From: Soehngenia longivitae
GTDB lineage: Bacteria; Bacillota; Clostridia; Tissierellales; Tissierellaceae
NCBI RefSeq assembly: GCF_004684055.1
Contig: NZ_SRIB01000002.1
Span: forward strand, 1-64,000
Direction of reading: 5' to 3'
DNA: 64,000 bases
Part shown: positions 55,898 through 64,000 of the stretch, one piece after another
Layout of the letters: every line of letters starts with the position of its first letter
Position numbering within the stretch: the first letter of the stretch is position 1
Program-made: the position numbers and the translations under genes
The notes under the pieces: model-generated
The model's input: the letters and a program-made list of their open reading frames with translations, nothing else
What the model was told of the DNA's origin: nothing
Database searches by the model: none

Positions 55898-56677
55898 ATG
55901 CTTAACAGGAATATGGCACCAATATCTGATAAAGTTTGGGAAGAAATAGATACAAGGGCTAAAGAAGTTTTGGGAAGTTACCTTACAGCTAGAAGAGTAG
56001 TTAGAGTTAATGGGCCAAAAGGTTTGGACTTCAATTCTTTAGGAGAAGGAAGATTAAAGGAAATAAAGGAAGCAGATGCGATTTTTTATTCAAACTACGA
56101 TGTAAAACCACTTACAGAAGTTAGAGTGGAGTTCGAGTTAGATAGAAAAGAATTGGACAATATACTTCGAGGAGCAAAAGACCCAGATTTAACACCATTG
56201 GAAGAAGCAATGAAGAAACTGGCTCTATTTGAAGAAAAAGCTGTTTATTATGGGCTTGAAGATGTAGGAATTGAAGGATTAGCAAAAGCAGGTAAAAAGG
56301 CTATTCCATTAGGAAAAGATAGAGATTCAATAGTCAATGCTATAGCTAAGGGAGTAGCACAATTAAAAGAAGCTTATGTCAATAAACCATATTCACTTAT
56401 AGTAGGAGAAGAAGAATATGTAAATATTATATTAAGTGACAAAGGATACCCATTAGAAAAGAAAATAACTGCACTAATAGAAGGAGATATAGTACTTGCA
56501 AAAGCAGTGAAAGGAGCTTTTCTAGTACCATTTGATTCAGAAGATTTAGAACTAACTATTGGACAAGATTTTGCAATAGGATTTTTAGATGCTGATAAAG
56601 ATAAAGTTAAATTCTTTGCAACTGAATCATTTACATTTAGAGTATTAGACCCAAATATAGTAGTTAAATTTGAATAA
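55898..56677 (+). CDS. Encapsulin shell protein (family 1)
   Basis: A 259-aa HK97-fold shell protein. It opens MLNRNMAPISDKVWEEIDTRA, the family hallmark, followed by TARRVVRVNGPKG, and ends FTFRVLDPNIVVKFE. It assembles into a hollow nanocompartment that loads the EncFtn cargo encoded just upstream. Start ATG 55898 has AGGAGGAGG. Length normal for Thermotoga/Rhodospirillum-type shells. Confidence 0.97.
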   Translation: MLNRNMAPISDKVWEEIDTRAKEVLGSYLTARRVVRVNGPKGLDFNSLGEGRLKEIKEADAIFYSNYDVKPLTEVRVEFELDRKELDNILRGAKDPDLTPLEEAMKKLALFEEKAVYYGLEDVGIEGLAKAGKKAIPLGKDRDSIVNAIAKGVAQLKEAYVNKPYSLIVGEEEYVNIILSDKGYPLEKKITALIEGDIVLAKAVKGAFLVPFDSEDLELTIGQDFAIGFLDADKDKVKFFATESFTFRVLDPNIVVKFE

Positions 56678-56685
56678 AATTTTTT

Positions 56686-56723
56686 ATTATACCCTATACA
56701 GGTATACCTGTATAGGGTATAAT
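56686..56723. repeat. 38-nt perfect palindrome after the encapsulin gene
   Basis: ATTATACCCTATACAGGTA is followed directly by its exact complement, centred at 56704/56705. It starts 9 bases after the encapsulin stop and ends 31 bases before ccdA. The RNA would form a long stem with little loop, followed by only TTTA. It may be a weak terminator or an operator for ccdA. Confidence 0.85.
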
Positions 56724-56753
56724 TTTATATATAAAAATTCCGGAGGTTTGGTC

Positions 56754-57443
56754 ATGACAGAAATTACAAGTTATTCTGCTTTTTTTGCGGGTTTAGTGTC
56801 ATTCTTTTCTCCTTGTCTCTTGCCTATGATACCAGCATATATTATGTATATCTCGGGACTCGGCGATATAGAAGGAGCAAATGATAGTAAGGCGATTGTA
56901 TTGAAAAGAACTTTAGCTTTTATAGCAGGGTTTACAATTATTTTTATAATAATGGGATTGAGCGCCTCGTTTGTAGGACAAATATTTTCTCAGAATAGAT
57001 CTTTATTTATGAAGTTAAGTGGAATTATAATAATTATTTTTGGGCTTAATTACATGGGGGTATTAAACTTCAGCTTTTTAAGCAAAGACAAAAGATTAAA
57101 AGCTCCGAAGAAAGTAAATGGCATGATTAGCTCAACTTTCATGGGAATGGCTTTTGCTGGTGGGTGGAGTCCTTGCTTTGGGCCGGTACTTGGCTCAATA
57201 CTTTTTATGGCTTCGATGGATAGTTCAGTATTAAAAGGAGGAATTTTGCTGTTTATTTACTCTATTGGCATGGCAGTGCCATTTATATTAACTGCACTGT
57301 TTATATCGAAATTCACGCTTTTACTTTCAAAATATGAGAAAGCGCTAAAAGTAATTCCGTTAATAGGAGGAGGTATTTTAGTAGTCTTTGGAATATTGAT
57401 ATTTTTTGATAAGTTAGTTGTTTTATCCAGTTTATTATTATAG
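56754..57443 (+). CDS. CcdA-type thiol-disulfide membrane transporter
   Basis: A 229-aa protein with six membrane helices and the two reactive cysteines in FSPCLLPMIPAY (residue about 21) and GWSPCFGPVLG. It moves reducing equivalents across the membrane to outer thioredoxin-like proteins. The start is ATG 56754 behind GGAGG. The TlpA-like partner follows 14 bases downstream. Confidence 0.93.
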   Translation: MTEITSYSAFFAGLVSFFSPCLLPMIPAYIMYISGLGDIEGANDSKAIVLKRTLAFIAGFTIIFIIMGLSASFVGQIFSQNRSLFMKLSGIIIIIFGLNYMGVLNFSFLSKDKRLKAPKKVNGMISSTFMGMAFAGGWSPCFGPVLGSILFMASMDSSVLKGGILLFIYSIGMAVPFILTALFISKFTLLLSKYEKALKVIPLIGGGILVVFGILIFFDKLVVLSSLLL

Positions 57444-57457
57444 GAGGTTTATCATTT

Positions 57458-58045
57458 ATGCAAAAGAAAACTATTATTATATTGGCAGTAATCATAGCGG
57501 TATCACTTATTGGAATTTGGATTTTGAATGATAATGAAGAAGTAGCTGAAGAGGGAGAAACAATATACACCCAAACTCCTGCAGACAATAATGAAGTTGA
57601 AAACCCAATAATTAACGATGAACCAGAATTAGAAGCAAAAGATCCAGCTATTGATTTTACATTGAAAGATTTGGAAGGAAATGATGTAAGTTTAAGTGAT
57701 TTTGAAGGCAAAATAGTACTATTAAATTTTTGGGCAACATGGTGTAAGTTTTGTGACATTGAAATGCCAGATTTAGAAAAGCTATATACTGAAAATGAGG
57801 GAATTTTAGTATTGGGGGTAAATGTCGGTGAAGATATAGATTTAGTTAAGGAGTATGTTGATGAAAAAAATTTATCTTTTCCTATTGTCTTAGATGAGAC
57901 AACTGAAATTGCAAGTGATTATCTTGTTTCAGGGTTGCCAACAACTTATTTTATAGATGAAAATGGAATGATTTACGGTGTGTTTCCTGGGATGATGACT
58001 TATGATATGATGACAGGATTTTTAGAAGATATGAAAGAACAATAA
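57458..58045 (+). CDS. TlpA/ResA-like membrane-anchored thioredoxin
   Basis: A 195-aa protein with a signal anchor (residues 5-23), an acidic linker and a thioredoxin-fold domain (DFTLKDLEGNDVSLSDFEGK) with the redox motif WATWCKFC near residue 93. The cis-Pro loop is GLPTTYFID. It probably accepts electrons from CcdA outside the membrane to reduce disulfides or peroxides. Start ATG 57458 has AGGAGG. Confidence 0.93.
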   Translation: MQKKTIIILAVIIAVSLIGIWILNDNEEVAEEGETIYTQTPADNNEVENPIINDEPELEAKDPAIDFTLKDLEGNDVSLSDFEGKIVLLNFWATWCKFCDIEMPDLEKLYTENEGILVLGVNVGEDIDLVKEYVDEKNLSFPIVLDETTEIASDYLVSGLPTTYFIDENGMIYGVFPGMMTYDMMTGFLEDMKEQ

Positions 58046-58068
58046 GATATTAGAAAGATTAGAATTGT

Positions 58069-58097
58069 TTGACAAGAGATTATCTAATTTATATAAT
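58069..58097 (+). promoter_or_regulatory. Promoter of the arcABC operon
   Basis: TTGACA (58069-58074), 17 bases, TATAAT (58092-58097): exact consensus, about 40 bases before arcA. Confidence 0.88.
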
Positions 58098-58138
58098 ATT
58101 GTTAACGATTTCATATCAAAAGAAGGGTGGAGTTATTT

Positions 58139-59359
58139 TTGAAAAATCCTGTTATAGAGGTTAACACAGAGATTGGCAGGCTTAGGCAGGTCATGTTGCA
58201 TAGACCTGGGAGAGAACTAGAAAATTTAATGCCAGAATATCTGGAAAGGTTATTATTTGATGACATTCCATACTTAAAAATTGCTCAAAAAGAACATGAT
58301 GAATTTGCTGAAATACTAAAATCTAAGAATGTAGAGGTTCTATACCTCGAAGACTTAGTTGTAGAATCCTTATCTGAAAAAGAAGTGTTAAATTCTTTTG
58401 TAGAAGAATTTTTATACGAAGCAGGAATAAAAGAAGAATTTAATATTATCGCACTAAAGGAGTATTTCTTATCTTTAGATAAAAAGGAAATGGTATTGCA
58501 GATGATGGCGGGAGTTAGGAAATCAGAAATTACCAATTTCGAAAAAGTTCATTTAGCAGAGTATTTAGAAAGCGACTATCCATTTTTAATCGATCCCATG
58601 CCAAATCTTTATTTTACTAGAGACCCGTTTGCGTGTGTAGGGGATAAAGTAACTATACACAGAATGAACACGCACACTAGAAATAGAGAAACTTTATTTG
58701 CTAAGTATATTTTTAACTATCACCCTAAATATGAAAAGATAGCCCACCTTTATGAAAGACAAGAGGAATTTTCAATTGAAGGTGGAGATATATTAGTTTT
58801 AAATGACAAAGTTTTAGCTGTCGGAATTTCACAAAGAACTGATCCAAATGCTATAGAAAAATTTGCGCTCAATTTATTTAAAACTGAAACAACTTTTGAA
58901 AAAATCATTGCTATAGATATTCCAAAACAAAGGACTTTTATGCATTTAGACACAGTGTTTACAATGGTGGATTATGACAAATTCGTCATACATCCAAATA
59001 TAGAGCATACTATGAAATCTTTTGTTTTAGAGAAAAAAGACAAGAATAGTTTGAAAATAACCCCTCAAATAGGTACATTGAAAGAAATATTGGAATCAAA
59101 TTTAAAAGTCAATGGAATAAAGCTAATTAAATGCGGTGGGGACAGTGTAGTAGATGCAGCTAGGGAACAGTGGAATGATGGTTCAAATACTCTTTGCATA
59201 GCACCTGGAGAAGTGATAGTATATTCTAGGAACTATGTGACAAATGACATACTTGACAAAGAAGGCATTAAGTTAAATATAATATCTAGCTCAGAACTGT
59301 CAAGGGGCAGAGGTGGCCCTAGGTGCATGAGCATGCCTTTTGTTAGAGAAAAAATATAA
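58139..59359 (+). CDS. arcA: Arginine deiminase
   Basis: A 406-aa enzyme that hydrolyses arginine to citrulline and ammonia. Motifs: [28 protein letters not shown] and the C-terminal catalytic Cys in [12 protein letters not shown]. The start is placed at TTG 58139, six bases after GGTGGAG; an in-frame GTG at 58127 overlaps that site. First gene of arcA-arcB-arcC. Confidence 0.96.
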   Translation: MKNPVIEVNTEIGRLRQVMLHRPGRELENLMPEYLERLLFDDIPYLKIAQKEHDEFAEILKSKNVEVLYLEDLVVESLSEKEVLNSFVEEFLYEAGIKEEFNIIALKEYFLSLDKKEMVLQMMAGVRKSEITNFEKVHLAEYLESDYPFLIDPMPNLYFTRDPFACVGDKVTIHRMNTHTRNRETLFAKYIFNYHPKYEKIAHLYERQEEFSIEGGDILVLNDKVLAVGISQRTDPNAIEKFALNLFKTETTFEKIIAIDIPKQRTFMHLDTVFTMVDYDKFVIHPNIEHTMKSFVLEKKDKNSLKITPQIGTLKEILESNLKVNGIKLIKCGGDSVVDAAREQWNDGSNTLCIAPGEVIVYSRNYVTNDILDKEGIKLNIISSSELSRGRGGPRCMSMPFVREKI

Positions 59360-59372
59360 GGGGGAGAATAAT

Positions 59373-60368
59373 ATGGCAGTCAATTTGAAAGGTAGAAGTT
59401 TTTTAACACTTATGGATTTTACTCCAGAGGAAATCAGGTATTTATTGGATTTATCGCATGATTTAAAAGCTAAGAAAAGAGCAGGCATATACAACTATGT
59501 GTTGAGAGGAAAAAACATAGTATTGCTATTTGAAAAAACTTCAACAAGGACTAGATGTGCATTTGAAGTTGCAGCATTAGAAGAAGGAGCTCATGTTACT
59601 TTCTTAGATTCAGCAAGTTCTCAAATGGGCAAAAAAGAATCTCTTGAAGATACTGCTAAAGTATTGGGGAGATTTTATGACGGAATAGAGTATAGAGGAT
59701 ACAAACAAGAAGTTGTTGAAGACTTAGCTAAATACGCTGGAGTTCCTGTATGGAATGGACTGACTGATGTTGATCATCCAACTCAAATTTTAGCGGATTT
59801 ATTGACCATTGAGGAACATGTGGCAAAACCTTTAAACAAAGTAAAATTAGTCTTTGCTGGTGATGTAAGAAACAATATGAGCTATGCTTGGATGTATGGG
59901 TGTGCTAAAATGGGTATGCACTTTGTAGCTATTGGACCAAAAGAATTGATAGATCAAGTTGATAAAGATGCGTTGAATAGGGCATTGGAAGTTGCAAAAG
60001 AAACCGGAGCAATCATTGAGTTGTCAGATGATATAAATTCAGTTAAAGGTGCTGATGTAATCTACACTGATGTATGGGCATCTATGGGAGAAGAAGCACA
60101 AATACCTGAAAGAGTAAGATTGTTGACTCCTTACAAAGTAACTATGGATATGATAAAATTGACAGGAAATGATGACTGCATATTCATGCATTGTTTGCCA
60201 AGCTTCCATGATTTTGAAACTAAAATGGCAAAAGATCAGATGGAACAAGGCTATGACATAAGAGAAGTCACTGATGAAGTGTTTAGAAGCAGACATTCGG
60301 TTGTTTTTGATGAAGCAGAAAACAGAATGCATACAATAAAAGCAGTAATCGTAGCGACAATAGGTTAG
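59373..60368 (+). CDS. arcB: Ornithine carbamoyltransferase (catabolic)
   Basis: A 331-aa transcarbamylase with the carbamoyl-phosphate site [18 protein letters not shown], and HCLPSFHD. In this operon it should run in the catabolic direction, splitting citrulline into ornithine and carbamoyl phosphate. The start is ATG 59373 behind GGGGGAG. Confidence 0.96.
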   Translation: MAVNLKGRSFLTLMDFTPEEIRYLLDLSHDLKAKKRAGIYNYVLRGKNIVLLFEKTSTRTRCAFEVAALEEGAHVTFLDSASSQMGKKESLEDTAKVLGRFYDGIEYRGYKQEVVEDLAKYAGVPVWNGLTDVDHPTQILADLLTIEEHVAKPLNKVKLVFAGDVRNNMSYAWMYGCAKMGMHFVAIGPKELIDQVDKDALNRALEVAKETGAIIELSDDINSVKGADVIYTDVWASMGEEAQIPERVRLLTPYKVTMDMIKLTGNDDCIFMHCLPSFHDFETKMAKDQMEQGYDIREVTDEVFRSRHSVVFDEAENRMHTIKAVIVATIG

Positions 60369-60381
60369 AGGAGGATTTAAG

Positions 60382-61326
60382 GTGAGACCAACAAGAGTAG
60401 TAGTAGCACTAGGAGGAAATGCATTAGAAGATAAATCAATGCCTTCAACCGCAGAGGCACAACTAGAAGTAGTTAAGAGAACAAGCGAATATATTGCAGA
60501 TATATCTTTAGCAGGTTATGAGATTGCAGTTGTTCATGGAAATGGACCTCAAGTAGGAAGAATTTTACTTGCTACAGAAGCAGCAAAAGATGTGACTCCA
60601 CCGATGCCTTTTGATGTTTGTGGCGCCATGAGTCAAGGTTATATTGGATATCATATACAACAAGCTTTGAAATTTGCTTTAAAGAAAAGAGGCAAAAACA
60701 TACCAGTAGCAACGGTTATCACACAAGTTGTAGTAGATAAAGATGATGAAGCATTTAATAATCCAACTAAACCAATAGGACCATTCTATACAGAAGAAGA
60801 AGCTAAGAAATTAGCAGAAGAAAAAGGTTATGTAGTAAAAGAAGATGCTGGGAGAGGGTATAGAAGAGTTGTACCTTCACCACTTCCTAAAAAAATAGTT
60901 GAGATAGACACCATAAAAACGCTTTGGGATACAACTATTGCTGTAACCTGTGGTGGTGGTGGAATCCCAGTAATTGAAAAAGAAGATGGCTCTCTAGAAG
61001 GCGTAGCCGCAGTAATAGATAAGGACCTAGCAGCGCAAAGATTAGCTGAAGATATGGATGCTGATATACTTTTAATATTGACAGAAGTTGAAAAAGTGGC
61101 TATAAACTTCAACAAACCTGATCAAAAGAGCCTAGACCATATGAGTGTAGAAGAGGCACTTAAATACATGGAAGAAGGACACTTCGCACCTGGAAGCATG
61201 CTTCCTAAAGTAAAAGCGGCTGTAAACTTTGCAAAATCAAAACCAGGTAGAAAAGCAATCATAACTTCTCTTTACAAAGCAAAAGAAGCATTAGATGGAA
61301 TATCGGGAACTGTAATAGAGATGTAA
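60382..61326 (+). CDS. arcC: Carbamate kinase
   Basis: A 314-aa amino-acid-kinase-fold enzyme: VVALGGNALED at the start, VVHGNGPQVG, TCGGGGIPVI and AVIDKDLAAQRLAEDM. It makes ATP from carbamoyl phosphate, the energy-yielding step of the arginine deiminase pathway. It starts at GTG 60382 behind AGGAGG. Confidence 0.97.
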   Translation: MRPTRVVVALGGNALEDKSMPSTAEAQLEVVKRTSEYIADISLAGYEIAVVHGNGPQVGRILLATEAAKDVTPPMPFDVCGAMSQGYIGYHIQQALKFALKKRGKNIPVATVITQVVVDKDDEAFNNPTKPIGPFYTEEEAKKLAEEKGYVVKEDAGRGYRRVVPSPLPKKIVEIDTIKTLWDTTIAVTCGGGGIPVIEKEDGSLEGVAAVIDKDLAAQRLAEDMDADILLILTEVEKVAINFNKPDQKSLDHMSVEEALKYMEEGHFAPGSMLPKVKAAVNFAKSKPGRKAIITSLYKAKEALDGISGTVIEM

Positions 61327-61327
61327 A

Positions 61328-61353
61328 ATCGGGGGATTTTCCCCCGTTTTTTT
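61328..61353 (+). terminator. Intrinsic terminator after arcC
   Basis: CGGGGG (61330-61335), ATTTT loop, CCCCCG (61341-61346) and a T run. Confidence 0.95.
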
Positions 61354-61420
61354 ATTATATTGAAATATTACTTATTTACTGATACAATTTTTACATAATA
61401 TATAGAAAAGGGGAAAAAAT

Positions 61421-62509
61421 ATGAAGATAGGATTAGTTGGGTTAACTTCTGTTGGAAAGACATCACTTTTTAACCTATTGACAGGTTCAAATATAGAAGT
61501 ATCTGGTTATGCAACAGGAAAAATCAATGCAAATATAGGTATAGCTAAGATACCAGATGAAAGGTTAAAGTTTTTGACTGAGCTTTATAAACCAAAAAAA
61601 ACTACTCATGCTACAATTGAAGTAGTAGATGTTCCTGGATTAGTTAAGGGATCATCAAGCGGTAAAGGAGCAGGTAATCTATTTTTAGATAATGTAAGAA
61701 AGACAGACTTACTCGTGCACGTTGTCAGAGCATTTGAAGATGACAATGTAATACATGTTGAAGGGGATATTGACCCCATGAGAGATGTGGAGACTTTGAA
61801 TTTAGAGTTACTTTTTTCTGACCTGCAAGTAATAGAAAATAGAATAGAAAGAATTGAAAATTCTAAAAAAGTAACAAAAGAAAACTTACTAGAGCTAGAA
61901 GTTTTAAAGAAATGCAGAGAATGTTTAGAGAATGGATTATTACTTAACAATCTCGATTTAAGTGACGAAGAGAAAGATGTCTTAAAAACTTTTTCATTTC
62001 TCTCACAGCAACCTATGATATTTGTAGTAAATATTGATGAAAATCAACTGGCAAATAAAACTTACCCTAAAAAAGATGAACTTTATGAATACGCCAAAGC
62101 CTCAAATACACCAATCATAGAGATATCGGTAAAAACTGAACTTGAACTTAGGGAGCTAGATGAGAAAGACAGAGAAATATTCATGGAAGATTTAAATATA
62201 AAAGAATCAGGTATAGATTTACTTTCAAAGACGGCTTATGATTATTTAGGACTTATTTCTTTCTTGACAGCAGGAGAAGATGAGGTTAGAGCTTGGCCTA
62301 TTAGAAAAGGAATCACAGCAAAAGAAGCTGCAGGCAAAATTCACTCCGACATAGAAAAGGGCTTCATAAGAGCCGAAGTCTGTAAATTTAAAGATTTAAA
62401 AGAACATAAAAGCATGACTAAATTAAAAGAGCTAGGACTACTAACTTTGGAAGGGAAAGAATACATTGTACAAGATGGAGATATAATCAATTTTAGATTT
62501 AATGTATAG
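61421..62509 (+). CDS. ychF: YchF-family translation-associated ATPase
   Basis: A 362-aa Obg-related P-loop protein: Walker A GLTSVGKTSLFN, DVPGLVKGSSSGKGAGNLFL, and a C-terminal TGS domain ending YIVQDGDIINFRFNV. YchF prefers ATP and binds ribosomes. Start ATG 61421 has AAAGGGG. Single gene with its own terminator. Confidence 0.93.
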   Translation: MKIGLVGLTSVGKTSLFNLLTGSNIEVSGYATGKINANIGIAKIPDERLKFLTELYKPKKTTHATIEVVDVPGLVKGSSSGKGAGNLFLDNVRKTDLLVHVVRAFEDDNVIHVEGDIDPMRDVETLNLELLFSDLQVIENRIERIENSKKVTKENLLELEVLKKCRECLENGLLLNNLDLSDEEKDVLKTFSFLSQQPMIFVVNIDENQLANKTYPKKDELYEYAKASNTPIIEISVKTELELRELDEKDREIFMEDLNIKESGIDLLSKTAYDYLGLISFLTAGEDEVRAWPIRKGITAKEAAGKIHSDIEKGFIRAEVCKFKDLKEHKSMTKLKELGLLTLEGKEYIVQDGDIINFRFNV

Positions 62510-62532
62510 GAGAGTTGAAACTCTCCTTTTAA
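62509..62532 (+). terminator. Intrinsic terminator after ychF
   Basis: GGAGAG (62509-62514), a TTGAAA loop, CTCTCC (62521-62526), TTTT. It overlaps the ychF stop. Confidence 0.85.
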
Positions 62533-62555
62533 ATATAATAGAGAGGTAATGAAAT

Positions 62556-63410
62556 ATGACAAGCGAAATAAACTATTGTGAGCCAATTATTGTTGAAAAT
62601 GATAGAAAGGCTTTAAAGGAAATTGAAAGGAGCATAATAAAGACTTACAGAAAACCAATTTGGTCCAAATTCATAAAAGCAATCAAGGAATATGACCTTA
62701 TAAAAGACAATGATAAGATTGCAGTAGCTATATCTGGAGGCAAAGATAGCCTTTTAATGGCGAAACTATTTCAAGAATTAAAAAAATACGGAAAAAATAA
62801 TTTTGAAGTTGAATTTATAGTGATGGATCCGGGGTATCATAAGGATATCCGCAAACTCCTTGAAGAAAACCTAGATTATTTACAAATTCCTGCACATATA
62901 TTCGATGCAAATATATTTGAGGTAGCTGATAGAATTGCTGGAGAATACCCTTGCTATATGTGCGCGAGAATGAGAAGGGGAGCTCTTTATGGTAAGGCCA
63001 AAGAACTAGGCTGCAACAAATTAGCATTGGGGCATCACTTTAACGACGTCATAGAAACTACAATGCTCAATTTATTATATGCGGGTAGCTTTAAAACTAT
63101 GATGCCTAAATTAAAGTCCCAAAACTACGAAGGGTTAGAGCTGATTAGACCGTTGTATTTAATAGAAGAAAAATACATTGAAAGATTTATAAAATCAAGT
63201 GGAATTTGGCCACTTAATTGTGCTTGTATGGTGGCAGCTAAAAAAATTGGGAATAAGAGATATGAAATAAAAGCATTGATAGATAAGTTAAAAGAATCAA
63301 ATGAAAATGTAGAAATGTCGATTTTTAGGGCTGCTCAAAATGTCAACCTTGATCAAGTTTTAGGATATGAGAAAAAAGGAATAAAAAATTCATTCTTAGA
63401 TGAGTACTAG
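62556..63410 (+). CDS. TtcA-like PP-loop ATPase (tRNA thiolation family)
   Basis: A 284-aa protein with the PP-loop SGGKDSLLMAKL near residue 60, a PCYMCARMRRG cysteine pair and CACMVAAKK near the C-terminus, like TtcA, which uses Fe-S-bound sulfur to thiolate cytidine in tRNA. TilS-like and other family members cannot be excluded. The start is ATG 62556 behind AGAGGTAA. Confidence 0.88.
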   Translation: MTSEINYCEPIIVENDRKALKEIERSIIKTYRKPIWSKFIKAIKEYDLIKDNDKIAVAISGGKDSLLMAKLFQELKKYGKNNFEVEFIVMDPGYHKDIRKLLEENLDYLQIPAHIFDANIFEVADRIAGEYPCYMCARMRRGALYGKAKELGCNKLALGHHFNDVIETTMLNLLYAGSFKTMMPKLKSQNYEGLELIRPLYLIEEKYIERFIKSSGIWPLNCACMVAAKKIGNKRYEIKALIDKLKESNENVEMSIFRAAQNVNLDQVLGYEKKGIKNSFLDEY

Positions 63411-63424
63411 AAGGAGATGATTTG

Positions 63425-64000
63425 ATGAGATTGGTATCATGGAATGTAAATGGATTGAGAGCAATTATGAAAAAAGGATTTATAGAATCAGTAAAAAAAA
63501 TTAATCCTGATGTATTATGCCTTCAAGAGACAAAAATGCAAGAAGGTCAAATCGACTTAGATGTCGATCTTGAAGAATACGAAAAGTATTTTAATTCTGC
63601 TCAAAAAAAGGGATACTCTGGCACTGCGATATTTAGCAAAGTAAAACCTATAAATGTCACCTATGGAATGGACAAGGAAGAACACGATAAAGAAGGCAGG
63701 ATAATTACAGTAGAATACGATGACTTTTATTTAGTCAATGTATATACGCCAAACTCTAAAACTGAATTAGAAAGACTTGAATACAGGATGATATGGGAAG
63801 ATGAGTTCAGGTATTATTTAAAGGAATTAGAAAAGACTAAACCAGTAATCGTCTGTGGGGATTTAAACGTTGCTCATAAAGAGATAGATTTAAAAAATCC
63901 AAGTTCTAACCGAAAAAGCGCGGGGTTTACAGACGAAGAAAGAAATAAATTTACTGAGTTATTAGATGCTGGATTTATTGATACGTTTAGATACTTTTAT
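63425..64000 (+). CDS. xth: Exodeoxyribonuclease III, 5' part
   Basis: 192 codons, open to the window edge; the full enzyme is about 250 aa. It shows MRLVSWNVNGLRA, the metal-binding Glu in CLQETKMQ, LVNVYTPNS, and CGDLNVAHKEIDLKNP, all of the AP endonuclease/exonuclease III family. It incises at abasic sites. The start is ATG 63425 behind AAGGAGATGA. Confidence 0.96.
   Translation, partial: MRLVSWNVNGLRAIMKKGFIESVKKINPDVLCLQETKMQEGQIDLDVDLEEYEKYFNSAQKKGYSGTAIFSKVKPINVTYGMDKEEHDKEGRIITVEYDDFYLVNVYTPNSKTELERLEYRMIWEDEFRYYLKELEKTKPVIVCGDLNVAHKEIDLKNPSSNRKSAGFTDEERNKFTELLDAGFIDTFRYFY

Noticed and set aside
58127-58138. GTG 58127 as arcA start
   Set aside because: It would overlap the ribosome site GGTGGAG that is well spaced for TTG 58139.

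Overview
The window is about 64 kb of AT-rich chromosome from a low-GC, strictly anaerobic, amino-acid-fermenting member of the Clostridia (Peptostreptococcales/Tissierellales-like; inferred from gene content, no species claimed). It spans the replication origin. To the left of oriC (9.8-11.7 kb) dnaA, dnaN, an S4-domain gene, recF, gyrB, gyrA, an rsbV-rsbW-sigB module and the 5' end of a 16S rRNA gene all read leftwards. To the right rpmH, rnpA, yidD, yidC, jag, mnmE, mnmG, rsmG, parA and parB read rightwards. Almost every gene therefore runs with its replication fork. The origin is bipartite: a DnaA-box field upstream of dnaA, and two DnaA boxes plus a DnaA-trio-like repeat between dnaA and dnaN. 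Two identical parS sites flank parA-parB.

From 19.8 to 40 kb follow metabolic and envelope genes: a PhzF-family protein, a cyclodeaminase, a cysteine desulfurase-like enzyme, a LysM/G5/M23 peptidase, a P-type cation ATPase behind a yybP-ykoY (Mn2+) riboswitch, the walR-walK-yycH-yycI-yycJ-htrA operon, surE, tpx, rlmH, and a second two-component system preceded by two small SHOCT proteins.

The central metabolic locus (40.2-46.8 kb) is a D-proline reductase cluster: the sigma-54 activator prdR, a -24/-12 promoter, prdC, prdA, a small ORF, prdB and proline racemase prdF. prdC and prdB each contain an in-frame UGA followed by a short hairpin and are read as selenoproteins. A third UGA-containing gene, a peroxiredoxin with selenocysteine at the peroxidatic position, lies at 55.0 kb. 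It sits directly before an encapsulated ferritin-like cargo gene, an encapsulin shell gene, ccdA and a TlpA-like thioredoxin, forming a redox/iron-storage neighbourhood. An arcA-arcB-arcC arginine deiminase operon follows. It makes ornithine and ATP, and ornithine is a common precursor of proline, so it may feed the reductase.

Next to the prd cluster is a chemoreceptor with an N-terminal H-NOX haem domain whose residues 9, 74 and 140 match the O2-binding trio of Thermoanaerobacter H-NOX. It is probably an O2-avoidance sensor. The stretch from 49.8 to 53.3 kb is a rearranged accessory patch: a 630-bp near-perfect duplication carrying a 187-aa lipoprotein gene, a secreted Cys-rich 169-aa protein of unknown function, a decayed ISLre2-type transposase tail, a 30-nt palindrome, and a copied and internally deleted fragment of the chemoreceptor gene's 5' end. 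The window ends inside an exodeoxyribonuclease III gene.
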